Shown here: positions 36,906-44,580 of the stretch, piece after piece
Layout: each line of letters opens with the position of its first letter
Numbering within the stretch: position 1 is the stretch's first letter
Origin: Microbacterium sp.
Lineage (GTDB): Bacteria; Actinomycetota; Actinomycetes; Actinomycetales; Microbacteriaceae
Assembly: GCA_003524435.1 (NCBI GenBank)
Contig: DQHP01000040.1
Coordinates: 7,581-71,580 of the forward strand
DNA length: 64,000 nucleotides
Direction: 5' to 3'
Notes under the pieces: model-generated
The model's input: the letters and a program-made list of their open reading frames with translations, nothing else
Databases searched by the model: none
What the model was told of the DNA's origin: nothing
Translations under genes and position numbers: made by a program

Positions 36906-36946
36906 GCCGCGACGAGGAAGGCCCTAGCTTTAGGACTCGTCGCGGC
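36906..36946 (-). promoter_or_regulatory. leuA leader hairpin (attenuator-type)
   Basis: A perfect 11-bp stem forms between 36936-36946 (GCCGCGACGAG on the minus strand) and 36906-36916 (CTCGTCGCGGC). The 5' arm overlaps leader-peptide codons 11-14, just after the Leu triplet, so ribosome position can control folding. An alternative GGGCC/GGCCC pairing ends before TTTT. Confidence 0.7.
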
Positions 36947-36977
36947 AACTAAGAAGAAGCTGTCCGCCGAAAGGCAT
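36930..36977 (-). CDS. leuL: Leucine leader peptide (leuL-type)
   Basis: This 15-residue open frame, MPFGGQLLLSCRDES, is directly upstream of leuA with three consecutive CTT leucine codons (36951-36959) and a TAA stop inside the hairpin loop. A TAACAT -10 box ends exactly six bases before its ATG, so it would be translated from the first base of the leuA transcript. This matches transcription-attenuation leaders known for leucine genes in actinobacteria. A second overlapping frame from 36985 runs past the leuA start and is considered non-coding. Confidence 0.75.
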   Translation of the reverse strand: MPFGGQLLLSCRDES

Positions 36978-36983
36978 GTCGCC

Positions 36984-36989
36984 ATGTTA
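36984..36989 (-). promoter_or_regulatory. -10 box of leuA leader (leaderless leader peptide)
   Basis: TAACAT on the minus strand ends six bases before the leader ATG at 36977. Confidence 0.55.
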
Positions 36990-37017
36990 GCAGGATGCAC
37001 GAACGACCGCGCACGCC

Positions 37018-37953
37018 CTAGGGGATCAGCGCGAGCTTTCCGCCCGGATGCCCCGCGGACAGAAAAATCGCCGCAGATTGTGCATCCGCGAGCGGATACG
37101 TCTGCGCCACAGGGACCTCAAGAACGCCCTGCTGAGCGAGTTGGATAAGCTCACCGCGGATGCTGTCACGAAAGCGCTGACTCTCGGGTATCGCCCCTGC
37201 AATCCAGCGGATACCGTCGCTTTCCGCGCGCGCCGATGCTGCGATTGTGACGATGCGCTGCCGGTCGTGCACGAGTTCCAGCGACGTCTCGATTGCTTCG
37301 TCCGTGCCGACAGCATCCAGGGCAGCGACAATCGGGGCGTCGGCGACCTCGCGTACGCGTTCCGCGAGCCCCTCGCCGTAGGACACCGGGATCCCGCCGA
37401 ATCGGCGCACCTCGTCAAATCGAGCCTCGCTGGCGGTACCGATGACCCGAATACCGCGGTGCGCGGCTTGCTGCAACACGCTCACGCCCACGGCACCGGA
37501 TGCCCCGTGCAGCAGAAGCGTCTCGCCGGATTTCACGGCGCTGACTACTAGCATTTCGGCGGCGGTCGTGCCGGCCAACAGAAGGTTCGCCGCGGCCGCA
37601 TGTGTGAGAGTCGTAGGCTTCGCGAAGGCCTTCTCAGCCGGGAGGGTGAGTTCGGTGGCATAGCCGCCTCTGACCCGATAGGCGGTGACCTCGTCGCCGA
37701 CCTGTGCGGCGCCGGATCCAATCTCAGTATCCGGACCGATAGCAGTGATCTCGCCCGAAACCTCATACCCGATCGGAACAGGGAACGCAGCTCCAGCACG
37801 AGCTACCGCGACGTGTTTGTAGTCCGCAGGGTTCATTCCCGCCGCGTGCACGCGCACAGAGATCTCTCCGCGACCAGGTTCAGGTACGTCGTACTCGACG
37901 AACTCCCACCCATCGGGAGTACCTGGCTGCGTTGCAATCCAGTGCTTCGCCAT
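37018..37953 (-). CDS. Quinone oxidoreductase-like zinc-independent alcohol dehydrogenase
   Basis: This 311-residue medium-chain dehydrogenase is of the QOR/zeta-crystallin group. The N-terminal GroES-like part has VRVHAAGMNPADYKHV, lacking the zinc-ligand cysteine/histidine set of true alcohol dehydrogenases, and the NADPH fold has LLLHGASGAVGVSVLQQA. Such enzymes reduce quinones or enoyl compounds. The ATG at 37953 has GGGAGG six bases upstream; the longer frame at 38025 lacks this. Substrate unknown; it sits between era and leuA on the same strand. Confidence 0.9.
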   Translation of the reverse strand: MAKHWIATQPGTPDGWEFVEYDVPEPGRGEISVRVHAAGMNPADYKHVAVARAGAAFPVPIGYEVSGEITAIGPDTEIGSGAAQVGDEVTAYRVRGGYATELTLPAEKAFAKPTTLTHAAAANLLLAGTTAAEMLVVSAVKSGETLLLHGASGAVGVSVLQQAAHRGIRVIGTASEARFDEVRRFGGIPVSYGEGLAERVREVADAPIVAALDAVGTDEAIETSLELVHDRQRIVTIAASARAESDGIRWIAGAIPESQRFRDSIRGELIQLAQQGVLEVPVAQTYPLADAQSAAIFLSAGHPGGKLALIP

Positions 37954-37982
37954 CTTCAGCCTCCCGTCACACCTAAACGTTC

Positions 37983-38879
37983 TCAGAACCCGAGCTTGCC
38001 CAGCTGCTTCGGGTCGCGCTGCCATTCCTTTGCGACTTTGACATGCAGGCCGAGGAATACACGGGTGCCGAGCAACTCCTCGATGCCCGTGCGAGCCCGC
38101 TTTCCGACATCCGCAAGCCGCGAGCCCTTGTGTCCGATGATGATCGCCTTCTGACTGTCGCGCTCAACGACAATCTGCGCGTGCACGTCGGTGAGATCAC
38201 TGCCCTCTCGAGGTGCAATGTCGTCGATGACGACAGCGATCGAGTGCGGCAGCTCATCGCGTACGCCCTCAAGCGCGGCCTCGCGGATCATCTCCGCGAT
38301 GCGATCTTCCTGGGACTCGTCAGTGGTGATGCCTTCGGGATAGAGCGCGGGCCCCTTGGGCATCAGCCCTAGCACCTCGTCGGTGAGAACGTCGAGCTGC
38401 TCACGCGTCAAGGCGGACAGCGGAATGACTGCTGCCCAATCCTCGCGCAGAGCATCGACCTCCATAAGCCGTTCCGTGATCTGATCGCGCGACGCAGCAT
38501 CCGTCTTCGTGACGATCGCAACCTTCTTCGCACGCGGGTATCCGTCAAGCGATGCCGCAATTCGACGGTCACCCGGACCGACCTTTTCGGTCGCTGGCAC
38601 GCAGAAACCGATCACGTCGACGTCACCGAGCACCTGCTCGACGAGGTCGTTCAATCGCTCGCCGAGCAACGTGCGGGGCTTGTGGATGCCAGGGGTGTCG
38701 ACGATCACAAGCTGACCTGTGGGGCGATTCAGGATGCCACGAATCGCACGCCTGGTTGTCTGCGGCTTGGCGCTGGTAATGGCGATCTTCTCGCCGACCA
38801 ACGCATTCGTAAGCGTCGATTTTCCGACGTTGGGGCGACCTACGAAGGTCACGAACCCGCTGCGAGTGGTCTTAGTCAT
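37983..38879 (-). CDS. era: GTPase Era
   Basis: This 298-residue GTPase assists 30S ribosome maturation by binding 16S rRNA. The G motifs are GRPNVGKST (G1), the DTPGIHKP segment (G3) and TKTD (G4), and a KH domain covers the C-terminal third (VIIGHKGSRLADVGKRAR). The ATG at 38879 overlaps the CNNM gene stop by eight bases. Part of the phoH-ybeY-CNNM-era series. Confidence 0.96.
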   Translation of the reverse strand: MTKTTRSGFVTFVGRPNVGKSTLTNALVGEKIAITSAKPQTTRRAIRGILNRPTGQLVIVDTPGIHKPRTLLGERLNDLVEQVLGDVDVIGFCVPATEKVGPGDRRIAASLDGYPRAKKVAIVTKTDAASRDQITERLMEVDALREDWAAVIPLSALTREQLDVLTDEVLGLMPKGPALYPEGITTDESQEDRIAEMIREAALEGVRDELPHSIAVVIDDIAPREGSDLTDVHAQIVVERDSQKAIIIGHKGSRLADVGKRARTGIEELLGTRVFLGLHVKVAKEWQRDPKQLGKLGF

Positions 38880-40149
38880 CGTCTGTCTCCTCTGGTGCGG
38901 GTGCTGCACGTTCTACGAAAACCGTGGCAATGCCACGTCCGCGACCGCGGGAAGCGCCGCCGGTAAGAATCAACCCGTCGATCTCGGCGGTGACCCCAGT
39001 CTGGGGCACCTGATCGATAGCCTTGCCGAGAAGGCCCCCGATCGAATCGACATCCTCGTCTTCGAGTTCAATTCCGAACAGGTCGCCGACATCATCAAGT
39101 GAAAGTCTCGCACTGACGCGGTATCGACCATCGCCCAGGTCAACGACCTCGGCCGCCGCATGATCGTACTCGTCCGCAATCTCACCGACGAGCTCTTCGA
39201 TCAAGTCCTCGAGCGTGACCAGCCCGGAGATGCCTCCGTGCTCATCGATCACCAGACACACATGCACGGCGTCACGTTTCATCTGCTGCAGCAGGGTTTC
39301 TGCGCGCATCGACTCCGGCACGAAAGTTGCCGGCCTCGCGATCGGACGAATGGATGCTGTGCGCCATGCCGAATCGTCACGATACGCGAACTGCACCAGG
39401 TCTTTGAGATAGAGCACGCCGACGACGTCATCTGCTTCGTCGTCCACCACGGGCATCCGAGAGACACCCCGACCGAGAAACAGTGACATGGCCTGGTCCG
39501 TCGTGGCGTCAGCAGCCACTGTGACCATTTCGGTACGCGGAACCATCACAGCGCGGACAAACTGATCCGTGAAATCGAAAACCGAGTGAATGAGATCACG
39601 ATCGTCTTCTTCGATGAGGTCGTTCGACGCGGCCTCATCAACCATGCTGAGCAGCTGATCTTCCGAGGCAAAAGAACTGCGGCCCGTACCTGGAGTCACC
39701 CTGTTGCCGACAACGACGAGCCCCTGAGCCAGCGGCCCGAGGATCAGTCGCAGCGCGCGCACGATAGAGGCTGTGCCCCGGATCATGCCCTCAGAGTGCT
39801 GTCGGCCCACCGTTCGCGGACTGGCACCGACGAGGACGAAGGTGATTCCGGTCATCAAAATCGCGGCGGCAAGCATTGCCCACCAGATGTTCTCGAACAT
39901 GATCGTGAATGCCGCGGTGACAAGCACTGCCGCAGTGACCTCTACGAGAACACGGATAAACGAGATGGCGTTGACATGTGCATCGAGGTCATCACCGATG
40001 CGGGTCAGCGCTTTCGTCCGACGCCCCTCGGTTGCCATATCGGCAAGGTCAGCGCGGGAGGTCACACCATAGGCGGCGTCGATTGCGGCAGACAAGCCGC
40101 CGAAGGTTACCAGCAACATGGCCGCGAGAAGCAGCAGTATTTCCGTCAT
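38872..40149 (-). CDS. CNNM/HlyC-CorC family protein with CBS pair
   Basis: This 425-residue membrane protein has an N-terminal DUF21/CNNM region (four hydrophobic segments, first about 3-22), a CBS pair (MVPRTEMVTVAADATTD and RAETLLQQMKRDAVHVCLV) and a CorC_HlyC domain at the end (VVDLGDGRYRVSARLSL). Homologues function in magnesium or cobalt efflux or metal homeostasis. It sits between ybeY and era, coupled by overlaps at both ends, as in many actinobacteria. Confidence 0.93.
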   Translation of the reverse strand: MTEILLLLAAMLLVTFGGLSAAIDAAYGVTSRADLADMATEGRRTKALTRIGDDLDAHVNAISFIRVLVEVTAAVLVTAAFTIMFENIWWAMLAAAILMTGITFVLVGASPRTVGRQHSEGMIRGTASIVRALRLILGPLAQGLVVVGNRVTPGTGRSSFASEDQLLSMVDEAASNDLIEEDDRDLIHSVFDFTDQFVRAVMVPRTEMVTVAADATTDQAMSLFLGRGVSRMPVVDDEADDVVGVLYLKDLVQFAYRDDSAWRTASIRPIARPATFVPESMRAETLLQQMKRDAVHVCLVIDEHGGISGLVTLEDLIEELVGEIADEYDHAAAEVVDLGDGRYRVSARLSLDDVGDLFGIELEDEDVDSIGGLLGKAIDQVPQTGVTAEIDGLILTGGASRGRGRGIATVFVERAAPAPEETDDD

Positions 40150-40604
40150 CAGCTGCGTTCGGCGTGTGCAAACCCTTGAATCAGTTCCTTCTGCAACCCG
40201 AACATCTCACGCTCCTCGTCAGGCTCGGCATGATCAAATCCCAGCAGGTGCAGCAGCCCGTGTGTCGTGAGCAGGATCAGCTCATCGAGGAGCGTGTGAC
40301 CGGCAGTTTGCGCTTGAGCTTCAGCAACCTGCGGGCACAGCACGATGTCGCCGAGGAGTCCCGGCGCGGTGGGGTGATCTTCGCTGCCTGGACGCAGTTC
40401 GTCCATCGGGAAGCTCAGCACATCTGTGGGACCTGGCTCATCCATCCACTGCACGTGGAGAGCTTCCATCGCACCCTCGTCAACGAGCACGATGGCAACT
40501 TCAGCATCCGGGCTCACATGCAGCTGCGCCAGGTTGAAGTCGGTGAGACGCTGCAACACCGACTCATCGATGTCGATGGCAGATTCGTTATTGATCTCGA
40601 TCAT
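40149..40604 (-). CDS. ybeY: Endoribonuclease YbeY
   Basis: This 151-residue metallo-endoribonuclease acts in 16S rRNA 3'-end maturation and ribosome quality control. The zinc-binding signature reads THGLLHLLGFDHAEPDE (three-histidine H3 motif), with GDIVLCPQVA and TDVLSFPMDE segments before it. It overlaps the phoH stop and the CNNM start. Confidence 0.96.
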   Translation of the reverse strand: MIEINNESAIDIDESVLQRLTDFNLAQLHVSPDAEVAIVLVDEGAMEALHVQWMDEPGPTDVLSFPMDELRPGSEDHPTAPGLLGDIVLCPQVAEAQAQTAGHTLLDELILLTTHGLLHLLGFDHAEPDEEREMFGLQKELIQGFAHAERS

Positions 40605-41692
40605 GATGAGTGTCCTCGTTTCGGCGAGCGATCTCTGGGTCCTGAGCGCAACCCGCTGCGCCGCTCTGCACGGTTCGCGAATTCCGCTGCCTGCTCGCGT
40701 TCATGCCGCACCGCCGTTCGCTGCTCGTCATACTCGCTGTACGCATCAACGATGCGGCCAACCAGCGAATGGCGCACGACATCATCGCTGGTGAGACGAG
40801 AAAAATGAATCTCCTCGATCTCGTCCAGCACGCGCGTGACAAGGCGGAGCCCCGAAGCTCCTTGCGGCAAGTCAACCTGCGTGATATCGCCGGTCACGAC
40901 CATCTTTGTTCCGAATCCGAGGCGCGTGAGGAACATCTTCATCTGCTCGGGCGTCGTGTTCTGGGCTTCGTCGAGCACCACGAATGAATCGTTCAGCGTT
41001 CGCCCGCGCATATAGGCAAGAGGCGCAACCTCAATTGTTCCGGCTGCCATCAGCCGCGGAACAATCTCGGGGTCCATCATCTCGTTGAGTGCGTCGTACA
41101 ACGGACGCAAATACGGATCGATCTTGTCGTTCAGTGTTCCGGGGAGGAAACCGAGCCGCTCCCCTGCCTCCACGGCAGGACGCGTGAGGATGATGCGCGT
41201 GACCTCTTTACGCTGCAACGTCTGAACCGCCTTTGCCATGGCGAGGTATGTCTTTCCGGTTCCGGCTGGGCCGATACCGAACACGATCGTGTTCTCTTCG
41301 ATCGCGTCGACGTACTCTTTCTGACCGAGAGTCTTCGGCCGGATGACGCGGCCGCGCGTTGACAGAATCGCCTCGCCGAGCACTTCGCTGGGGCGCGGTC
41401 CGCCTTCTTTTTGCAGCATGCGCGCTGAGCTCTCCACATCGCTCGGCGCAAGATTCTGGCCGTCACGGGTCATCGTGAGCAGTTCCTCCACAAGGGTCTT
41501 CGCGTCAGAAACGCGTCCGGCGTCGCCGGTCAAGGTAATTTCGTTGCCGCGCACGTGCACCTGAACTTCTGGATGCTGCTTCTCCAGCATCTTCAGCAGG
41601 CGGTCCTGCGGACCAAGCAGTCGCACCATAGCGACGCCGTCGACAAGAATTCGTTCGGTGACGGACTGGCTGTGCGAATCGTCAGAAGCCAA
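40601..41692 (-). CDS. phoH: PhoH-family ATPase
   Basis: This 363-residue PhoH-like ATPase has Walker A GIGPAGTGKTYLAMAKAV, Walker B FVVLDEAQNTTPEQMK, and the VTGDITQVDLPQGASGL and LTSDDVVRHSLVGRIV segments in the C-terminal half, often linked to RNA or ribosome processing beside ybeY. The TTG at 41692 is chosen since AGGAG lies 10 bases upstream; the frame's upstream TTG at 41710 would overlap that site. It overlaps the end of the HIT gene by 11 bp. Confidence 0.93.
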   Translation of the reverse strand: MASDDSHSQSVTERILVDGVAMVRLLGPQDRLLKMLEKQHPEVQVHVRGNEITLTGDAGRVSDAKTLVEELLTMTRDGQNLAPSDVESSARMLQKEGGPRPSEVLGEAILSTRGRVIRPKTLGQKEYVDAIEENTIVFGIGPAGTGKTYLAMAKAVQTLQRKEVTRIILTRPAVEAGERLGFLPGTLNDKIDPYLRPLYDALNEMMDPEIVPRLMAAGTIEVAPLAYMRGRTLNDSFVVLDEAQNTTPEQMKMFLTRLGFGTKMVVTGDITQVDLPQGASGLRLVTRVLDEIEEIHFSRLTSDDVVRHSLVGRIVDAYSEYDEQRTAVRHEREQAAEFANRAERRSGLRSGPRDRSPKRGHSS

Positions 41693-42029
41693 CGAGTTTG
41701 TTCTCCTCAAGATTGCCGAGCACGTGAGCGTGCACGTGGAACACCGATTGGGCCACGCTGGGTCCGTTGTTGAAGATCAGACGATACTCACCGTTGGCGT
41801 GCTCATCCGCGATCTGCTTGGCGACTGTCACCATCTCCGCCAGGAGCGCGGGAGCACCAGCGGCAAGTTCAGTAACGTCACGATACTGCTCGGTCTTCGG
41901 GATTACGAGCATGTGCAGAGGCGCCTGCGGATTGATGTCGCGGATTGCGAAGACGTTCTCAGTTTCGATGACGATCTCGCCAGGGATGTCCCCGTTGAGA
42001 ATGCGGGTGAAGATCGAAGGTTCCGTCAT
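41682..42029 (-). CDS. HIT-family nucleotide hydrolase
   Basis: This 115-residue histidine triad protein has the active motif HVHAHV (about 98-103), an HNH/HIT-family N-terminus TIFTRILNGDIPGEIV (SIFTRIL) and APLHMLVIPK. Members hydrolyse AMP-lysine, AMP-NH2 or dinucleotide polyphosphates. TAGACT ends six bases before the ATG at 42029, with GGAG in the spacer, so the start could be either leaderless or weakly SD-led. First gene of the phoH-ybeY-CNNM-era series. Confidence 0.93.
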   Translation of the reverse strand: MTEPSIFTRILNGDIPGEIVIETENVFAIRDINPQAPLHMLVIPKTEQYRDVTELAAGAPALLAEMVTVAKQIADEHANGEYRLIFNNGPSVAQSVFHVHAHVLGNLEENKLVGF

Positions 42030-42035
42030 GGCTCC

Positions 42036-42041
42036 AGTCTA
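42036..42041 (-). promoter_or_regulatory. -10 box of HIT gene (leaderless)
   Basis: TAGACT on the minus strand, six bases before the ATG at 42029. Confidence 0.5.
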
Positions 42042-42067
42042 TGTGTGCGGGCGCCACCCCAGTGGGT

Positions 42068-42184
42068 CGTTGAGTGAACACAGGCCGTTGAGCGAGCACC
42101 ACCGGCCGCTGAGCGAGCACCACCGGTCGTTGAGCGAGCGAAGCGAGTCGAAACGGGTTGAGCGAGCGCTAGCGAGTCGAAGCC
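42068..42184. repeat. Degenerate tandem repeat cluster beside the GIY-YIG gene
   Basis: Five imperfect copies begin (C/G)GTTGAGCGAGC or a variant: near 42068, 42086, 42107, 42128 and 42156. The last two are fuller and end GCGAGTCGAA. The same words recur in the inverted-repeat block at 42519-42679 on the other side of the nuclease gene. The gene's stop codon lies inside the last copy. Confidence 0.7.
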
Positions 42185-42474
42185 GCACGCTTTCCTCGTC
42201 GTTGTCGAGCTTGCCATCCGATGATCGCTTCCAGACCGCCTTCGGCGAACGCGATGCGTTTGGCGTGGCTCCACCCCTGGATGCGCTTCTCCCACGCGAA
42301 TGCCTCATCGATGCGATCGAACTCACCGCACCAGAAGAGCTCCACCGGGAGTCTGCGTTTGGTGTACTCGGAGCCCATACCGGCCTCGTGCTGCATCAGG
42401 CGTTGGTCGAGATCGATTGTGCTGCCAACGTAGAGGGTACCGTCGCAGCAACGGAGCATGTATGCGTGAGCCAT
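42169..42474 (-). CDS. GIY-YIG nuclease-domain protein nested in repeats
   Basis: This 101-residue single-domain GIY-YIG protein resembles the UPF0213/YhbQ group. The first two strands carry AYMLRCCDGTLYVGST (the GIY and YIG positions read HAY and YVG, residues 3-5 and 15-17); the catalytic Arg is in DQRLMQHEAG (R25), and the catalytic Glu in AFAWEKRIQGW (E62). The C-terminal tail is basic (QARQRRGKRAASTR), and its last codons and stop fall within a repeat copy. TACTGT lies six bases before the ATG at 42474, suggesting a leaderless transcript. It is flanked on both sides by related repeats, a setting suggestive of co-mobility or repeat maintenance; function unproven. Confidence 0.85.
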   Translation of the reverse strand: MAHAYMLRCCDGTLYVGSTIDLDQRLMQHEAGMGSEYTKRRLPVELFWCGEFDRIDEAFAWEKRIQGWSHAKRIAFAEGGLEAIIGWQARQRRGKRAASTR

Positions 42475-42480
42475 GAATGC

Positions 42481-42486
42481 ACAGTA
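42481..42486 (-). promoter_or_regulatory. -10 box of GIY-YIG gene (leaderless)
   Basis: TACTGT on the minus strand ends six bases before the ATG at 42474. Confidence 0.5.
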
Positions 42487-42518
42487 GTTCGGGCATCGGA
42501 CGTTCCGTTTTGCGCTAT

Positions 42519-42679
42519 GGCTTCGACTCGTCGCTCCGCTCCTCGCTCACCCCGTTTCGTCTCGCTCCGCTCGCTCAACGACCGGCAACAACCACCACCC
42601 GGTCAGCGCCCCGGTCGTTGAGCGAAGGGGCGCAGCCCCGAAGACGAAACGGGGTGAACGAGCGAAGCGAGTCGAAGCC
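42519..42679. repeat. Large imperfect inverted repeat (REP/BIME-like)
   Basis: The left arm (42519-42584, starting GGCTTCGACTCGTCGCT) and right arm (42611-42679, ending GCGAGTCGAAGCC) are imperfect reverse complements of about 66 bp with a 26-bp spacer. It sits between the minus-strand rsmE stop and the GIY-YIG start region and could terminate transcription or serve as a mobile repeat. Confidence 0.8.
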
Positions 42680-42681
42680 AA

Positions 42682-43407
42682 TTACCAGCGGCCGAGGGCA
42701 GCAGACAAGATGGCGATTGCTGCGGGGCCCGCAGTCGAGGTGCGCAGCACGGTATCGCCAAGGCGCACCCGCTCAGCACCAGCCGCTTCGAACTTTTCCA
42801 GCTCCTCCGGCGAGATACCGCCTTCCGGCCCGACAACCAGCATGACGTCACGCTGGTCGGCCTGCACCGCAGTAAGCCTTGTCGTCGCAGTCGGGTCCAA
42901 CACGAGCATCCGTTTGCCGTCTGCATATGCGACCAGCTGCGCCGTGCTCAAAGGCTCAGCAACACCAGGCACCCAGGCGCGATGCGCCTGTTTCGCAGCT
43001 TCCCGAACAATCGTTGCCCAGCGCTCACGACCTTTGACCGCCTTTGAGCCCTCCCAGCGCGAAATGCTCCGCGAGGCCTGCCACGGCACAACGTCGTCGA
43101 CGCCGAGCTCGCACGCTGCCTGCACGGCAAGCTCGTCCCGATCGCCCTTGGCTAAGGCCTGCACGAGTACCAAACGGCTCGATGGCGCTTCCGCCTCTGA
43201 GCGCCCTGTGATCGTTACGTCAACGCGTGATGCCGAAACATCGGCCACCGAGCCTTCGAGCCAGACGCCCGCGCCATCTCCGACGGTGACGGCTTCGCCG
43301 ACACGAAGACGACGGACAACAGCCGCATGCTTCGCCTCAGATCCAGTCAGCGACACGACCTCGCCGACGGTAGTAGCGGAAGCGTTCGGAACAAGGAAGT
43401 GCAGCAC
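42682..43407 (-). CDS. rsmE: 16S rRNA (uracil1498-N3)-methyltransferase
   Basis: This 241-residue SPOUT-class enzyme methylates U1498 of 16S rRNA. The N-terminal PUA-like part contains SLTGSEAKHAAVVRRLRVGE (TGSEAKHAAVVRRLR), and the knot region shows VVGPEGGISPEELEKFEAAG and LGDTVLRTSTAGPAAIAIL, typical of RsmE. GTG start with AAGGG a few bases upstream. Follows dnaJ in the hrcA operon. Confidence 0.95.
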   Translation of the reverse strand: MLHFLVPNASATTVGEVVSLTGSEAKHAAVVRRLRVGEAVTVGDGAGVWLEGSVADVSASRVDVTITGRSEAEAPSSRLVLVQALAKGDRDELAVQAACELGVDDVVPWQASRSISRWEGSKAVKGRERWATIVREAAKQAHRAWVPGVAEPLSTAQLVAYADGKRMLVLDPTATTRLTAVQADQRDVMLVVGPEGGISPEELEKFEAAGAERVRLGDTVLRTSTAGPAAIAILSAALGRW

Positions 43408-43423
43408 CGTGAGTCCCTTCGGA

Positions 43424-44542
43424 TCAGTGACGGAAGCGGTCGCGAAGCTTCGAGAACAAGCCCTGCTGGAACTGCGCCAGCTGCGGCCCCGGAGCCTTGG
43501 TCTTCTTCGCGAAGTCCTCGATCAGCGCGCGCTGCGCCGAATCCAGCCGCGACGGTGTGACAACCTGCACGCCGACTCGCAGGTCCCCGCGCTGGTTTCC
43601 ACGTAGCGGTGTGATGCCGCGTCCCTTGATGGTCAAAATGTCGCCGGACTGCACGCCCGCGCGGATCTCCAGATCGACCTGGCCGTCCAGACCCTCGATC
43701 GATGTCTCGGTACCGAGAATCGCATCCGACATCGACACCTCAAGCGTCGCCAACAGGTCATCGCCCTCACGGCTAAACGCTGCGTGCGGAGAAACGGTGA
43801 CCTCGACGTACAGATCACCGTTCGGACCGCCGGCCCGACCGACCTCGCCGGATCCAGGCAGTTGCAGACGAAGACCTGTCTCGACACCCGCCGGAATATC
43901 GAGCGAAACTGTGCGCCGAGAGCGCACGCGGCCCTGACCGCCGCAGGTGCCGCAGGGGTGCGGAATCGTGGTGCCATAGCCCTCACAGCTGCCACACGGC
44001 TGCTGCGTGACGACGTTTCCCAACAGGCTGCGCACCTGGCGCTGCACGTGGCCTGTACCATGACAAATATCGCAGGTCACTGGCGACGTGCCCGGCTGCG
44101 TGCATGAGCCTTGGCAGGTCTCGCAGAGCACGGCAGTGTCGACCTCGATATCGCGGTGAGCCCCGAAGACGACGTCGCCGAGTTCGAGTGTGACGCGTAC
44201 GAGCGCATCCTGCCCACGCTCACGGCGCGAACGAGGACGACCGCCGCGGCCGCCCCCCTGAGCGGCTCCGAAGAAGGTCTCGAAAATATCGCCGAAACCC
44301 CCGAAACCGCCAAAGTCGCCGCCGCCGCTCGCCCCGTCGCCGCCGCCCATGTCATAGCGACGACGCGAGTCCGTGTCGCTGAGCACGTCGTAGGCATGCG
44401 TGACAAGCTTGAACTTCTCGGCAGCATCCTCACCCGGGTTCACATCCGGGTGCAACTGCCGTGCGAGCTTTCGGTATGCCTTCTTGATCTCATCTGTCGT
44501 CGCATCCTGCGAGACTCCGAGAACCTCATAGTGGTCCGCCAC
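43424..44542 (-). CDS. dnaJ: Chaperone DnaJ (second actinobacterial copy type)
   Basis: This 372-residue type I J-protein has an N-terminal J domain with HPD at 31-33, a G/F-rich linker ([19 protein letters not shown]), a zinc domain with [32 protein letters not shown], and C-terminal peptide-binding domains. The first CxxCxGxG repeat ends in Cys instead of Gly. The GTG at 44542 is chosen as AAAGG stands five bases upstream, while the earlier GTG at 44548 touches that site. It is transcribed with hrcA under CIRCE control and stimulates the DnaK ATPase. Confidence 0.94.
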   Translation of the reverse strand: MADHYEVLGVSQDATTDEIKKAYRKLARQLHPDVNPGEDAAEKFKLVTHAYDVLSDTDSRRRYDMGGGDGASGGGDFGGFGGFGDIFETFFGAAQGGGRGGRPRSRRERGQDALVRVTLELGDVVFGAHRDIEVDTAVLCETCQGSCTQPGTSPVTCDICHGTGHVQRQVRSLLGNVVTQQPCGSCEGYGTTIPHPCGTCGGQGRVRSRRTVSLDIPAGVETGLRLQLPGSGEVGRAGGPNGDLYVEVTVSPHAAFSREGDDLLATLEVSMSDAILGTETSIEGLDGQVDLEIRAGVQSGDILTIKGRGITPLRGNQRGDLRVGVQVVTPSRLDSAQRALIEDFAKKTKAPGPQLAQFQQGLFSKLRDRFRH

Positions 44543-44580
44543 AATCACCTTTCCCTGTGTGCGTGCGTGAGCGATCCGCC

